Shown here one piece after another: positions 11,082 to 21,795 of a stretch of DNA of 64,000 nucleotides. The translations under genes were made by a program, and so were the position numbers. Source of the DNA: Apiospora phragmitis (taxonomy: Eukaryota > Ascomycota > Sordariomycetes > Amphisphaeriales > Apiosporaceae); NCBI GenBank assembly GCA_038363925.1, contig JAQQWL010000002.1, forward strand, positions 4,402,001 through 4,466,000, read 5' to 3'. Position 1 is the stretch's first letter; each line of letters begins with the position of its first letter. Below the pieces are notes generated by a model. That model did no database searches. It worked only from the letters and a program-made list of their open reading frames with translations, and had not been told where the DNA came from.

Positions 11082-13936
11082 ATTGGATCGCAGCGATGTT
11101 GCGTGGCAGGGAGCGCAACAGGTGTGAGGTGTGGTGAGGTGAGGTGAGCGTGGTGGAGAGGCTTGAAGCAGAACCCGCGCAGATTCACGGTTTGGGCCAG
11201 AGAGGTACCCAGGGCAGTGGCCAAGTCGAACGCGGTTCTCTTTGTGGTTCGAGTTGCAGACTCGGACACTGGAGTATTCTTGAGCGGATAGCCTACGGCA
11301 TCATGACCATGCTATACAATAAGGGGCGAGAGGTGTCGGCGATTGCAAAAGATGGCCTTTTCGCGAAATGGCCAAAGTAGGAAACAATCAAATGAATGCG
11401 ATGACGACGGAAGGTGCAGTCAGTCAATTGATCATCGCTCCAATGTTAGCGCGAAATCGCCTTTTCGTTCGACAGAGTCCCACTTCCGCCCTCTACGAAA
11501 AGCGGTGGTGGAACAGTCCGTGCACTCCGTCAAAGGAGTCGGGGCCAATCAGAGCCGTCACCGTCTTCAAGTGGCCCCTGAAGTAAACAAAGTACCGATC
11601 AGAAGCTTCTGCCAAGAATACCGTCAACTTGTGCTGTAAGTCAGGATGCTGAAGGCGCCCCATCTGCTGCGGCATTCTGGCCCAGTAAAATCCGGCTATC
11701 ACCGTCAAAACAGCTGACTGGACCATGGCCGGCCTGCATCGTTGCTCGCTCCCATGTTGCATGTGCCATGTTGCGCTCTGATGAATGTCGATGAACGTGT
11801 GGTGACTTGCGTTGGTTGTGGAATAAGTCATGGGCGGTCCGTCACCCTTGTCGATCCAACACTGCTCTTGTATCACAACACCAGGCTCCCCATATGTTGC
11901 CTATCCCATGCCAGTCATCATCAACATGGCTCTCTGAACACAAAAATTCTCAGGGCATGTAGCCAAGGGGCTCGCCATCGTCTTTCCAATTCGCAGAGTC
12001 GCTGCGTATTGAGAACTAGAACTTTGCCGGTTGGCCTGGAAAAGAGTGCCTTACAGTGACTGGCGTTTGTCTTTGGCAGGCAAAGACGACGAGGTCGACC
12101 ACATGTTGCCCAAAACTTCGTTTGCAACGAAGCCGGTCTGGACTTTCTCTCGCTTGTAGAACCGAGACAGAATGGTGCAAGCACAGAACCCAGAAAGCTA
12201 GCGAGCCAAGAATATAGCTTTCAAAATCCCCAGGCTCAAGGGAGGAGGCTGGTAGCCTGGACTCTTCGCATGTTAGCAGGCTCTCTCGGAAGGGCCATAA
12301 GAGGGGTCCAACTTACATTTCAGCCTTCTCTAAGTAGATAGAACTCTAGAGCCGACATGGAATAAGGGGTACAGTATGGTCGGAAGTTCTCTGAGTCCAT
12401 CATCGGCGCGGGAAAAATCGAGAAAGAAGATTCTAGGAGTGAGACTTGAGAAATATAGATTACATGCAAGTCTGTAGTGGGGTCCGGCTTTTGTAAGGAA
12501 TGGCTTGGGAGCAAAGATCCTGTTTTTGCCTTAGGCGAAGAGAATAATCGGTGTTGGCTGCTCACTCACATAATCCAAATTCTTCTATCGTCCCTTGTCC
12601 TGCTCACGCGCCCAACCGAACAGGTATCCTCACCTGGGCCTGGAATATTTTCGAGAATAGCTACGTCTCGAATAGAGTTCCCGGCTCGATACAACAGCAA
12701 CGACTTAACTAATTCGAATGTCGCTAGAGCCTCGAATAGCAGCAGCCAGTAGATGACTAGAGTCACATTGAATTGCTTGCTTGGCATCACTAGTTCCATT
12801 TGATTGGCATCCACCTTCAATCGGCACGGTTCCTTGGCCGACTCTTTACTTGACGCGCCCGGCGCTTCCCTTCCTCCTTCTAAAGTCACTTTTTTTTTAT
12901 CTCCCCAAGTCTCACGGAGCACCTGTCTCTATTCTCTCCCGGCATAGTCGGCGTTCGGCACGTGACGCGATCTTCCGTTCCTGAGGAAGAAGAAAAAAGG
13001 CCAGTGCGACTGGAGTTTTTTGTGGACAACAGGCGACAAGGACACACAGCAGCCAGACCCGAAACCCCCCTGTCCATGGGTGTGCGGCGAGCTGGGTCTG
13101 ATTTTGGCACGGTACGCGTCTCTTTCACTTCTCTTTCCCTTTCGCAACCGTGAACTGCATCCCATTGCATACATTACATCAAATACCCATACCCATCCAT
13201 CCCGACACTACACGCTCACGCACACGAGACACAGCCACGACCATTGTGTGCGTGTGTGTGTGTGTGTGCGTTGTGTATGCCCCCTTTCTCCTTCTCTCTT
13301 TTTTTCTATACTCCTGCATTGCATTGTTTACATACTCCAGGGTTGTGACAGTCTCCCTCCGTGCTGTGCTGTGCTTCAAGTTAAGCTTAATTGTTGTTGA
13401 TGTGTAGTAGCAGTAGTAGACTGGGCATTGAGTTGGTTCTCGGTTGATCGATTCGATGAATGGTCCTCTACTACTTCCACGCCTCTAAACTCAGATTTGC
13501 TGTGGCCGGCCTCCGGGGCTGTCTTTTCTCACTGTCCTGCTAAACCTAGTCGCATTCTCGACTCATCTCATCCATCACATCCCGTCTCAATCCCAATCCC
13601 TCACATCCAACTTGATCCATCACTCCATCAAGTTACTCACTCGATCAGTCTTATCCTGCCTTTTCCCTTCCCCCCTCCATTCTTTCTTTTGATTGCCCAC
13701 TGCACAGAAGACAACAATCGCCTTCCCAAACGATTGTTACTCGCCTCCATCCGTCATCTTGTTTAAACTTCGGCGTAACATACATGATGATGTTTATCCA
13801 CTAAGAGGCCTATCTTTGCTTGTGTGTGTGGAAAAGGCTCATTCTTGGCCGTTCCCGCTGACTTACATCGTGCTTTGCATAGACCACGGCAGCCGCTACT
13901 CGAGGGGGCTACTTGCACTGATGTCTCCGCCCAGAG
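11082..13936. other. Divergent intergenic region, F-box-like / SUZ12
   Basis: This 2.85 kb region separates two divergently transcribed genes. No gene is supportable: minus-strand frames at 11493-11876 and 12566-12922 have no recognisable domain. From about 12900 the plus strand becomes CT-rich with a TG repeat, typical of a long 5' leader or promoter for the SUZ12-like gene. Confidence 0.55.
13246..13279. repeat. (TG)n microsatellite in putative SUZ12 leader
   Basis: An almost pure TG/CG alternating tract about 34 bases long, roughly 660 bases upstream of the SUZ12-like start and inside a pyrimidine-rich stretch. Confidence 0.85.
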
Positions 13937-16339
13937 ATGGCAACAACCACACCGTACAAACGCGATTCGCCATTTCTCCATCGTATTTGGAAATCAACTA
14001 TAGATTTTGTCTCATCCTCCACCAATGGGAAGAAGCCGGCGACCGGTGACCAGAGTCCCAGGCCAGCCAAGAGACGTCGCGTTACCGACGACAGCCTCGG
14101 GATGAATGGTTTTGCGTCCGTCCCGGCTCTATTTCAGCAACCCCCGCCAGCCGAAACTCAGAGGGTTCTTCGTATCGAGGTCCTCAGGATATGGCGCAAC
14201 GACGGGCCCAAGCCGGCCACCAACGGCATGGTCAACGGGGGTCCCCCGTGAAGAAGGATACCCCCAGCATCCGCGCGCGCTGCAAGATCACCATCTTCAA
14301 GTGGCTGGCCGGCGTGGAAATGCGCCCCCTCTACTGCGACAGTCAGAACGTGCACCATCAAGGAGTTTTGTGGCGTCAGTGGTGTCTGTGAGGCTGTTCG
14401 GATTCACCTGCCACAGCCCTTCGAGATCGCCGCAGAAAAGCTCTATGTCGAGCGCAACGACAATCAGGGGTTTGATCTGGACGACTGTTATTTCATCCTC
14501 GCAGAGCTGGAGTCATTTGGGGACCCCAATTGGCCCCCGAGATATTTGCTTACTGGCCAAAAGAATACGCACGCGTCTACAAGTTCTCCGCGGAAATGGT
14601 CGCTTCAGTCGCAAATTAAGTATGCATACAGCAAAGGCCGCGTGGCGTCGCAAGTTCGGCTCAGGAGGGGTTCTGGAGACACGGCTAGGATACTGGAGCC
14701 GTTCTGGATGGATATGGATCTCCGTTGGACCTCTTCCAGTATCATGGGGCAGCTTCAGACTGCGGAGAGCGCCAGTCCGCCCGATATTAAGGCCGCGAGC
14801 TTGAATGGTGCTTTGGAACCTCTCACCAATGGTCATGTGAATGGCAGGGCTGAGCTTCTGGTGAACGGTCAATTGGGCGACGAGGCCGACGGCTTGGTGG
14901 ACGATGAGGAACTGGAGGGCGAGGCGACTACTCCAAGCAGGCCTTTGCGCAATCGCGGAAAGCCACAGACGTACAACTTGAAGAAGCTGAGCGACCAAGC
15001 CCGGGGTAAGGAGCCCAAGGAGCGGAAGAAGCGGAAGTTTATGGAGCTGAGTGCGGACGCTGTTCTGGTGACGTGGCACTTACCCAGCGGCCAGCGATGT
15101 ACGCTGGATAGCTGGAGTTGCATCCACTGTTTTGCTACACATCTGTCGATTGACCAGCTGAAGTTGCACATGCATGTTCATCGCGAGTTCAAATATGCTT
15201 TTGATCATAGTGCTCGAACTGGCTGGCGCATCGCTATTACAAACCATGGTCAGCAGACGCCCAAGTCTATCAGGTCGTACGACCGCTTCGAGCCGATCAG
15301 TTCAGACGAAGCGGACAGCGACGCGGATGAAGACGAATCGCCCCAGAAGGCTAGGAGCCGTTCACGGCCCAAGTCGATTTCGGTAAGTGGCCTTGAACGG
15401 CATGAGCCAACATCTTGATTTCGAAGTGTGCGCTGACGAAAATGTAGCAACTACCTAAACAGACGAAACCACGGGAAACCAAGCAGTCTATCCCTCAGAC
15501 CACCCAAGACCTCTATGATCGCTTGAGCAAGTGCAGACTCGAGCCCGGTTCATGGGTAGATGAGCCGCAGATCGACAATTCGTGGCTTTTGCAGAAGCAT
15601 CGTGATATAATTAAGGATTACAGTGATGTGCACCCAGATGAGAAGGAATACGCGGCAGTCTGGGATGCGTTTGCGTCAAAGGAGAAAGCGACAATGGCCC
15701 CGCACTTACAGGATGTATATCTTGATTTTCTGCGCGAGAAGGCGATGTGGATAGCATCGACGCAAAACCGCATGCACGAGGCGATGAAACACCTGGCCTA
15801 CTTGAAGGCCAGGGATGCCCTCTCCGGAAGAGACGGTCGTCAAGGCACTCGCGATAGCAAGAGAAGCCAGGTTGACGACTCGGTACGAATCGACGGAGCC
15901 GAAGTCACCGGCGACTTCACCCAAGATCAAGTCACGGTCGGGTTGCAGTGTTTGCGGATTGTCCATCTCAGGACCGAGCACACTGATCTGCAGTAATTTG
16001 GTGGGTACCAGCATGAGAAACAACACTATGGATCTGAAGTAGACTAACAAGCCGTGTTTACAGGACTGCGACCGACCGATGTACCATCATGATTGCATCC
16101 GAGACGATGCCAAGATCCCCGTAGAAAGGGGCCTCCATTGGCGCTGCAATGAGTGTTATGATAAAGAGAAGGAGACGAAGGAGGTGGCGGCGACAGAGGC
16201 TCCCGCACCGGCAGCGACAGATAGTTCTGCGACTGCTGCAGCTGCAGCTACTGCTACTGCTACTGCTACTGCTACTGCTACTGCCACTACTGCTGCTGGT
16301 ATCGCAGCTACGATGACAACTATGACCACGCCTCCGTAG
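13937..16339 (+). CDS. SUZ12-like Polycomb (PRC2) protein with C2H2 finger, VEFS box and C-terminal PHD finger
   Basis: Three exons (13937-15382, 15448-16000, 16064-16339). The protein carries a basic N-terminus (PAKRRR), a C2H2 finger (CIHCFATHLSIDQLKLHMHVH), then a VEFS-box-like segment (LLQKHRDIIKDYSDVHPDE ... DFLREKAMWIASTQNRMHEA). It ends with a C4HC3 PHD finger (CSVC...C-x4-C...H-x2-C...CNEC) split by the last intron. SUZ12 is the scaffold subunit of PRC2, which methylates histone H3 Lys27. Three frame breaks are required: one base missing in C5 at 14243-14247, one extra near 14350, one extra in GGG at 15812-15814. The corrected frame totals about 757 residues. A stretch around 14540-14640 is readable in two frames, so that segment is uncertain. 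An Ala-Thr dipeptide repeat closes the protein. Family call is from zinc-finger plus VEFS pattern. Confidence 0.75.
16249..16283. repeat. (ACTGCT)n hexanucleotide microsatellite in coding sequence
   Basis: About six tandem ACTGCT units encode an Ala-Thr run after the PHD finger of the SUZ12-like protein. It is frame-neutral, like the His-Arg repeat in the first gene. Confidence 0.9.
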
Positions 16340-19300
16340 ATGGGGGGCGTGTATTTGCGTGTGTTCAGGAAAGCACACAGAGTTAACAAATCTCATAATA
16401 GTGTGTGTGCTTGAATGAAAAGCACCTGCAAATATTTCGTCGAAGCATACCTTTGTTAGGAATATAGGCAGTGAAATCAAATGCATTGAATTTTGGTTTG
16501 AATGCGGGGTCGTCGCTATTTTGACCGTCAGAATGCTGGTGTGTAGGGGTTGTCAGTCAATGCAACCTACTCGACAAAGAAATCGCGAGAGACCAGGATC
16601 GGCAGTAAAAGCTCAAGCCCGTGATTATGTAATACTACGAGCATGAAAAAGTACAACCAGGGGTAGACGGTGAAGCTTGGAGGTGGCTGTTGTGACTTTA
16701 AGTGCGTGTAAGTGATCACAGGTGGTGCTGTGTAAGATTTTCTCTCTTTGCCAGGGACCGAGAGCAGAAGGATTCGATTAATTAGGCGGTCTGCAAATAT
16801 GTAACAAAAAAAGAGAAAAATACCAAAGACATTGAAGCACGATCTTGAAACCAGTCTTTTTTTTGTCAGGTGCGGCGGGTTCCGGCAATGAACCCCCATG
16901 ATGTGAGGATTAGTCATCTCGGAGAATGGGGCACATCGTTCATCGCAAGGTGCTGTTCCGGGGTGGTGTTGATGTGCTTGACGCGAAAGATCCCGTCGTG
17001 GGTGTGCGTGTGCGTGGCAGGGAAAGAGGTAAGAAATTGGGTGAAAGTGACAGAAACACGGGTGAATGGGGGCATGCCTTGCTAATTAGTTGCAAGTATA
17101 TTCGCCTTGGCAGGGCGGGAGCAGGAAGAATAAGTAGCCAGGTTCTTTTCATATAGCAAGGGCAGGGTGTTGTGGGAAGTGTTGCATTCCATACCAATGT
17201 CTATGATGATCACCAGGCGGCCTAACCAGTTGGTCAAAGCAGATTGCAGCAAGGGTTAAATCTACCATACGGGAATCATGCAACATGCGATGGACGACTC
17301 CGGCAGAAAGCCGGGATTGAAGTAACGGCATCGGGAAAGAGTGGCGGCTCTGCCGTTTCGCCATCCTCCGAGGCCGGCAGATGATATCAGAGCACCATGG
17401 GCAGAACCCCGGAGATATCGATACCTATCTAACGATAACTGCGAATTTCCCGTGGGAGTTGAATGAGTGAGTCGTGAGAGCCAAGGTCGAAAGGATATCA
17501 GAGGCGATGCCTTCCTTAGACTCTTTCCTACAGGCAACTGCTTGTAATATCTCCTTGTTTGTTGCTTGTCTCTCGCAATATTATGACTGATATGTTGTTT
17601 TGCAGATTGACTCAACGTAAAACATACAACTCCGTGGCCCTGGGACAGTACCCTTGGATACGCTATTAGTCTTTACCTGTGTCATAAGATCGCCCATATT
17701 CAGTAAGTCACATAGAACTTTTATCTGTCGGTTTAGAAAGCAATCATGCGACAGTATCCGGGACCTGCGTTTGGCTGCTTTGAGATTCGCTTCGATACAG
17801 AATTCATGTGCCCAGCAGAGATATAATTTACGCAACGACCAAATTACTCCCAGGTGAGCATTGATCTATGGGACTAACACTTTGAATATTGAAACGGGTG
17901 CTTCTCTCCTCCAGGCTTGCTGCGTAACACTCTCATTTACGTAACTCGCTGCTCGCATTTTGTCTACCCTTCGTTTGTCCTACTTGGACGGTTTCTAATA
18001 ATACATTAGAGCAGGGAAGAATCCAAGGTAAATGTGCAGGCCAAGGCAATATGAGGCGGGTCGTACCACACCTGGGCAGAGATGATGTACAAAGAAGAGA
18101 TCTTCGGCTGTCGAGCGGGCAGAGAAGACAACACTTGGAGAGTCTGATACTTTCTCCGTTCAGCTGAGCTGTTGTGCATATCAAGGTATGAGCACGTGGC
18201 AAGAACTAACTCTATGCTTGCAACATGACTCAGTGCCACGGGATGTATTTACGTGTACAGCCTATTTGTGCTTTCCCAAAGGTCGATTCAATACTATAGT
18301 GTTATGAGTCTGCTTATGTGGGCTAGGACACAATAGACTGAAAATTATCGATTCTCAGAGGTTGCTTATATAACTTGAATAAGCATGGTTGACCTTTAGG
18401 CCAACTTTATGTATTCTGGCACTTATTACATTGGAAGCCGAGACTCGCCTACTTTTAGTAATACGATGATTGTTGACGTACCTGCAGCTAGTTCCACACC
18501 ACCGACACCGTGGGAACATCAACGTGGATATTAAAGCAAAAGTGAAAGCCAGTACATAAGAGACTCAAGTGCCGGTTTTAGGTATGCTAGATAAAGTTAT
18601 ATCTAGATAACTTGGGCTCAGCACATACGTTTTCCTCATCAAGCTTTCCCACCTATGGCAGCCTGGTGGCAATTCCCCCAATAGAAGTTTACTGAAGACA
18701 ACATGAGGGAGCCATGGTTGAGTTAGATCATAGTCAGGTGATGAGATGTGAGAAAATAGAAACTACCTGGCAGTGTATGTATGTACATATATTGACAGTA
18801 TTTACTGTAAATCCAACATGAAACAACTAAGCATTGAGAAACCCCCTACGCTGTAACGCCCACCCTCTATCATCTGACAATAGGCTGGGAAGATGCGGCC
18901 CATTCTCATGTTGAGCTCCCTTGGCTTGATTGCATAGTGGTGACTTATCAGTTGCTTGAACCTCAAGTCGAGTCAGTACAGAAATAGCTCCAAGGACATT
19001 GCGCAGCTACCATAGCCACAATGAAATCTAAAGGCTTGAAAAGTGTCTAGGAAGAGATGTTGAACTGAAGCAAGCTGAACCTTACGTCGGGCTTTTGGGC
19101 AGAGCCACTAATGTACTGCCTTCGTGATAGCTGCTCAAACCTGCCCAGCACCTGTTGCCATGCTCCTCGTCTTGAACTACGGGACTCGCTATCGTGTTCT
19201 TCTCGGGGTGTTCCATTCTGTTTAGTAGTCTAAGACTAGTGAGGCAACTAAAGACTGTTTAGAATCACCGCGCGAGTGATATGGGTGGCAAATACTGGCC

Positions 19301-19677
19301 TAATAGTAAGGGCCAGCTCAAAAATCCCAAACCGCAGCCAGTTGTTCGCATGTGATGTGCGTTACTGTAGCTTTTTCACATAGACCCTGGAGAATGCGAT
19401 ACGATTTCGCTGACCCAAAGCAGGAGAGAAAGCATATTAAGTGACTTCAACACCTCCTATGGAAAACAATATTCACTGAAAGCAATCAACGGTTGAGACT
19501 GTGTGCCTCTGTCCGTTCCAAGTGGTGAAGAGCATTGGGCAAGTATGTTAATAGAATGGAAAGCTACCCAAGCTATAACGTTTCCAAACATTGCATTTGA
19601 GGAAGAAACGAATGTAATTTACCTAAACCTCCAATGAAACTGGCTGTCAGATTACTCCTGTTGTCTTCGTGCCGAAT
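16340..19677. other. AT-rich gene-poor spacer between convergent genes
   Basis: It lies between the 3' ends of the SUZ12-like gene (+) and the zinc-finger gene (-). Only short, domain-free open frames occur. From about 17600 to 19650 the sequence is AT-rich with many stops in all frames, which fits old degraded DNA. I could not recognise any transposon protein in it. Confidence 0.55.
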
Positions 19678-21299
19678 TCAATGTTTCAAATACTGGTGTA
19701 CTAAGCGCGCAGAGGTGGATGAATATATTCTATCACAGCCGTCATACCCACAGGGGTGCCTGGATTGACGTGGCTCCGGGTTGTATTCAGGGGCATCGGG
19801 GTGCTTTGCTGATCGATGCTTCATCAAGTCTTTTTCTCTGACATAGCCTTTGTCCCCGACTCTGTCACAGTCCTCGACGTTGCAAGGGAACGGGGTCTGC
19901 TTGTGAATATCCTTCAGGTGTTTGGTGAAAGATGACTGGTTTGCGAACGGCTTTTGTGTCAGTTGTTCTGTCCATGAGAGAGTTTGGAAGGAGGCGCCAC
20001 GGAAGAACTCGCATCCGCGATATGGGCATGTCGGAAGTTGGAGGATTCTGATAGTCTCTAGTGCTTGGACAGGCTTGTCTGGCTTTCTCGTCGTCAAAAC
20101 TGTGCCATCCTCGGAGATGCTGGAGCAGATGGTCCCGGCGTCGAAATCCGTACTTGCCACTGTGAAACTTGCAGAATTTGCAAGGGAACTTGAGGGCATC
20201 CTGCGCGTAACCATCTATATGGCGTTGCAATACGTCCACCCTGGAGAATGTAGTACCACATGTACACAGAAAAGGACTGTGCTGGCTGTCATTGGCATGA
20301 GACTGTTGCTGATTGCGGGATTCGAAGGTTTGACCACACTCGGCACAAGTGAGCTTTCCGTTGGGTTCAATCTGGGAATGGCCAGCGACGTGGGTACGGG
20401 CTTCGTGGGCTTCCAAATGTGACTCGAAGAAGAAAGAGGCTCCACACACCCTGGTGTCTTGCATACATAAGCGGCAAGTTTATCCTCCTTTGCATGCCAC
20501 GTCAAGAGCCAACTGTTATCGGCAGAATAGTTGCATTCGCTGCACCGATGCGCTGTTGGGCGAGGGGACACAGCCTGCAAGGTGTTTTTGACTGCTTCCT
20601 GCCCCTGCATTCGGCCGCCGAAAGATTGGCTGGCTTCCATTGGGCCGCTGTTGTTCCCATTGACACCCTTTTTCTTAGCAACATGTAAAAAAAAATCTCA
20701 CTGATCGGCGGTGGCGTCGTAGCCTGCATCGACCTGCATCAAGGCAGACTCGTCACACGTCTGCTGCTGGCCAACGGAATGGGCGGTGGTGCCAGGAGTG
20801 CTGTAGGCTCCGAAACCTGGTGCAAGCCCAATGGCGGGCAAAGATGGTTGGTAGTTGAAGGAGAGGGCATCCCAAGATCGGTCCCAGTGACAAATGGATT
20901 GATGCTGTTGAACAGGGCAGTGCCACCATTGATACCAAAGGCTTGAGTGTTGTTGAAGCCGAACCCCCCGTACTGGGTGCCAGGAGCGGCAAATTGGTCG
21001 AAGCCAGACTGGAACCCATGGGCAGCAGGATGGGGGCTCAGGCCGAAAGGCGCCATATTGGCAATGGCACCAGCTCCGTACAAGTCGAGGCCATCAATAT
21101 GAGTGCTGGTGACTTGGCTGGGGCCAGCGTGAGTCCCTTGGGCGCCAGCGTAGTACCAGGCAGGAAGTTTCCCATCACCCACAAGGTGTTCGTCGGTTGC
21201 ATTGACTTGGTCCGCGTCAGGCTGGGTCACCTGGGTGACAGGGTGGGCGTTGATGCCATCTAGGGCGTCAAAGTCGTAGTTGTACATGCCGTAAGACAT
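19678..21299 (-). CDS. C2H2 zinc-finger protein, putative transcription factor
   Basis: Two exons (21299-20702, 20647-19678) flank a 54-base intron (GTGAGA...ACAG). The N-terminal ~200 residues are Gly/Asn/Pro-rich and polar, as in activation domains. The C-terminal half holds at least six Cys-His units: CSECNYSADNSW-LTWH, CKTPGC-GASFFFESH, CAECGQTF, CKFCKFHS, CPYRGCEFF, CNVEDCDRV, and CGYDGCDRIYSS near the end. Several fit C-x2/4-C-x12-H-x3/5-H, typical of fungal multi-finger DNA-binding proteins. Three frame breaks are needed: one base missing at CCC 20871-20873, a one- or two-base error at 20443-20452, and one extra base at TTT 20084-20086. Each lies where both flanking frames encode finger sequence, so the gene is probably intact in the organism. 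No specific orthologue is recognised. Confidence 0.75.
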
Positions 21300-21795
21300 G
21301 GTCCGTTGGAGCAGAAGAGGTAGTTGCTGTTAAGGGGATGAAAGTGGATAAAAAGCAGGGGGTGATGTGATTGGTTGAAGTGAAGGGTTGGGGGATCGTT
21401 TGGCAGTGTTGAAGGCCGTGGAGGTCATGGGAGAAAGCTAGGGGGGCATCAACTATTTCATATTTCCTATGTCTGAGCCGCATCAAAACGGCAGCGTAGC
21501 TAGGTGTGAGATTTGCGGAAGCATTGTACATTGATTGGCTATCCGGAGCGCTTTCGCTGACGCCCTATTTGTATGGCTTGGCGCTCAAGCTGCAGGAGCA
21601 ACGCCCTATTTCTATGCAAACCCCTGTCTACTTTCAACACACAGCACCATCCGAGCCTGACCGCTTGATTGTCCGAAAACCAGCACGCACACACACACCG
21701 TTTCCGCCTGTTGTACAAGCCATAATACTGTACAATGAATATCTGTAAGCGCTACTTAATATCAGATGTATACCTGCTTACACAGACCCACCACC
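21300..21795. other. Promoter region of the C2H2 gene
   Basis: This stretch lies between the AAA ATPase stop and the zinc-finger start. No gene is seen. It presumably holds the zinc-finger promoter and the AAA ATPase 3' UTR. Confidence 0.5.

Noticed and set aside
11493..11876. Minus-strand 127-codon frame in the divergent F-box/SUZ12 spacer
   Set aside because: No domain, membrane pattern or splice support.
12566..12922. Minus-strand 118-codon frame with one hydrophobic stretch
   Set aside because: Overlaps the CT-rich SUZ12 leader and has no family match; one hydrophobic run is not enough.
14106..14804. Long plus-strand frame overlapping the SUZ12 N-terminus
   Set aside because: It is a different frame of the SUZ12 gene with an Arg/Ser-rich, unlikely composition; the C2H2/VEFS frame is preferred.
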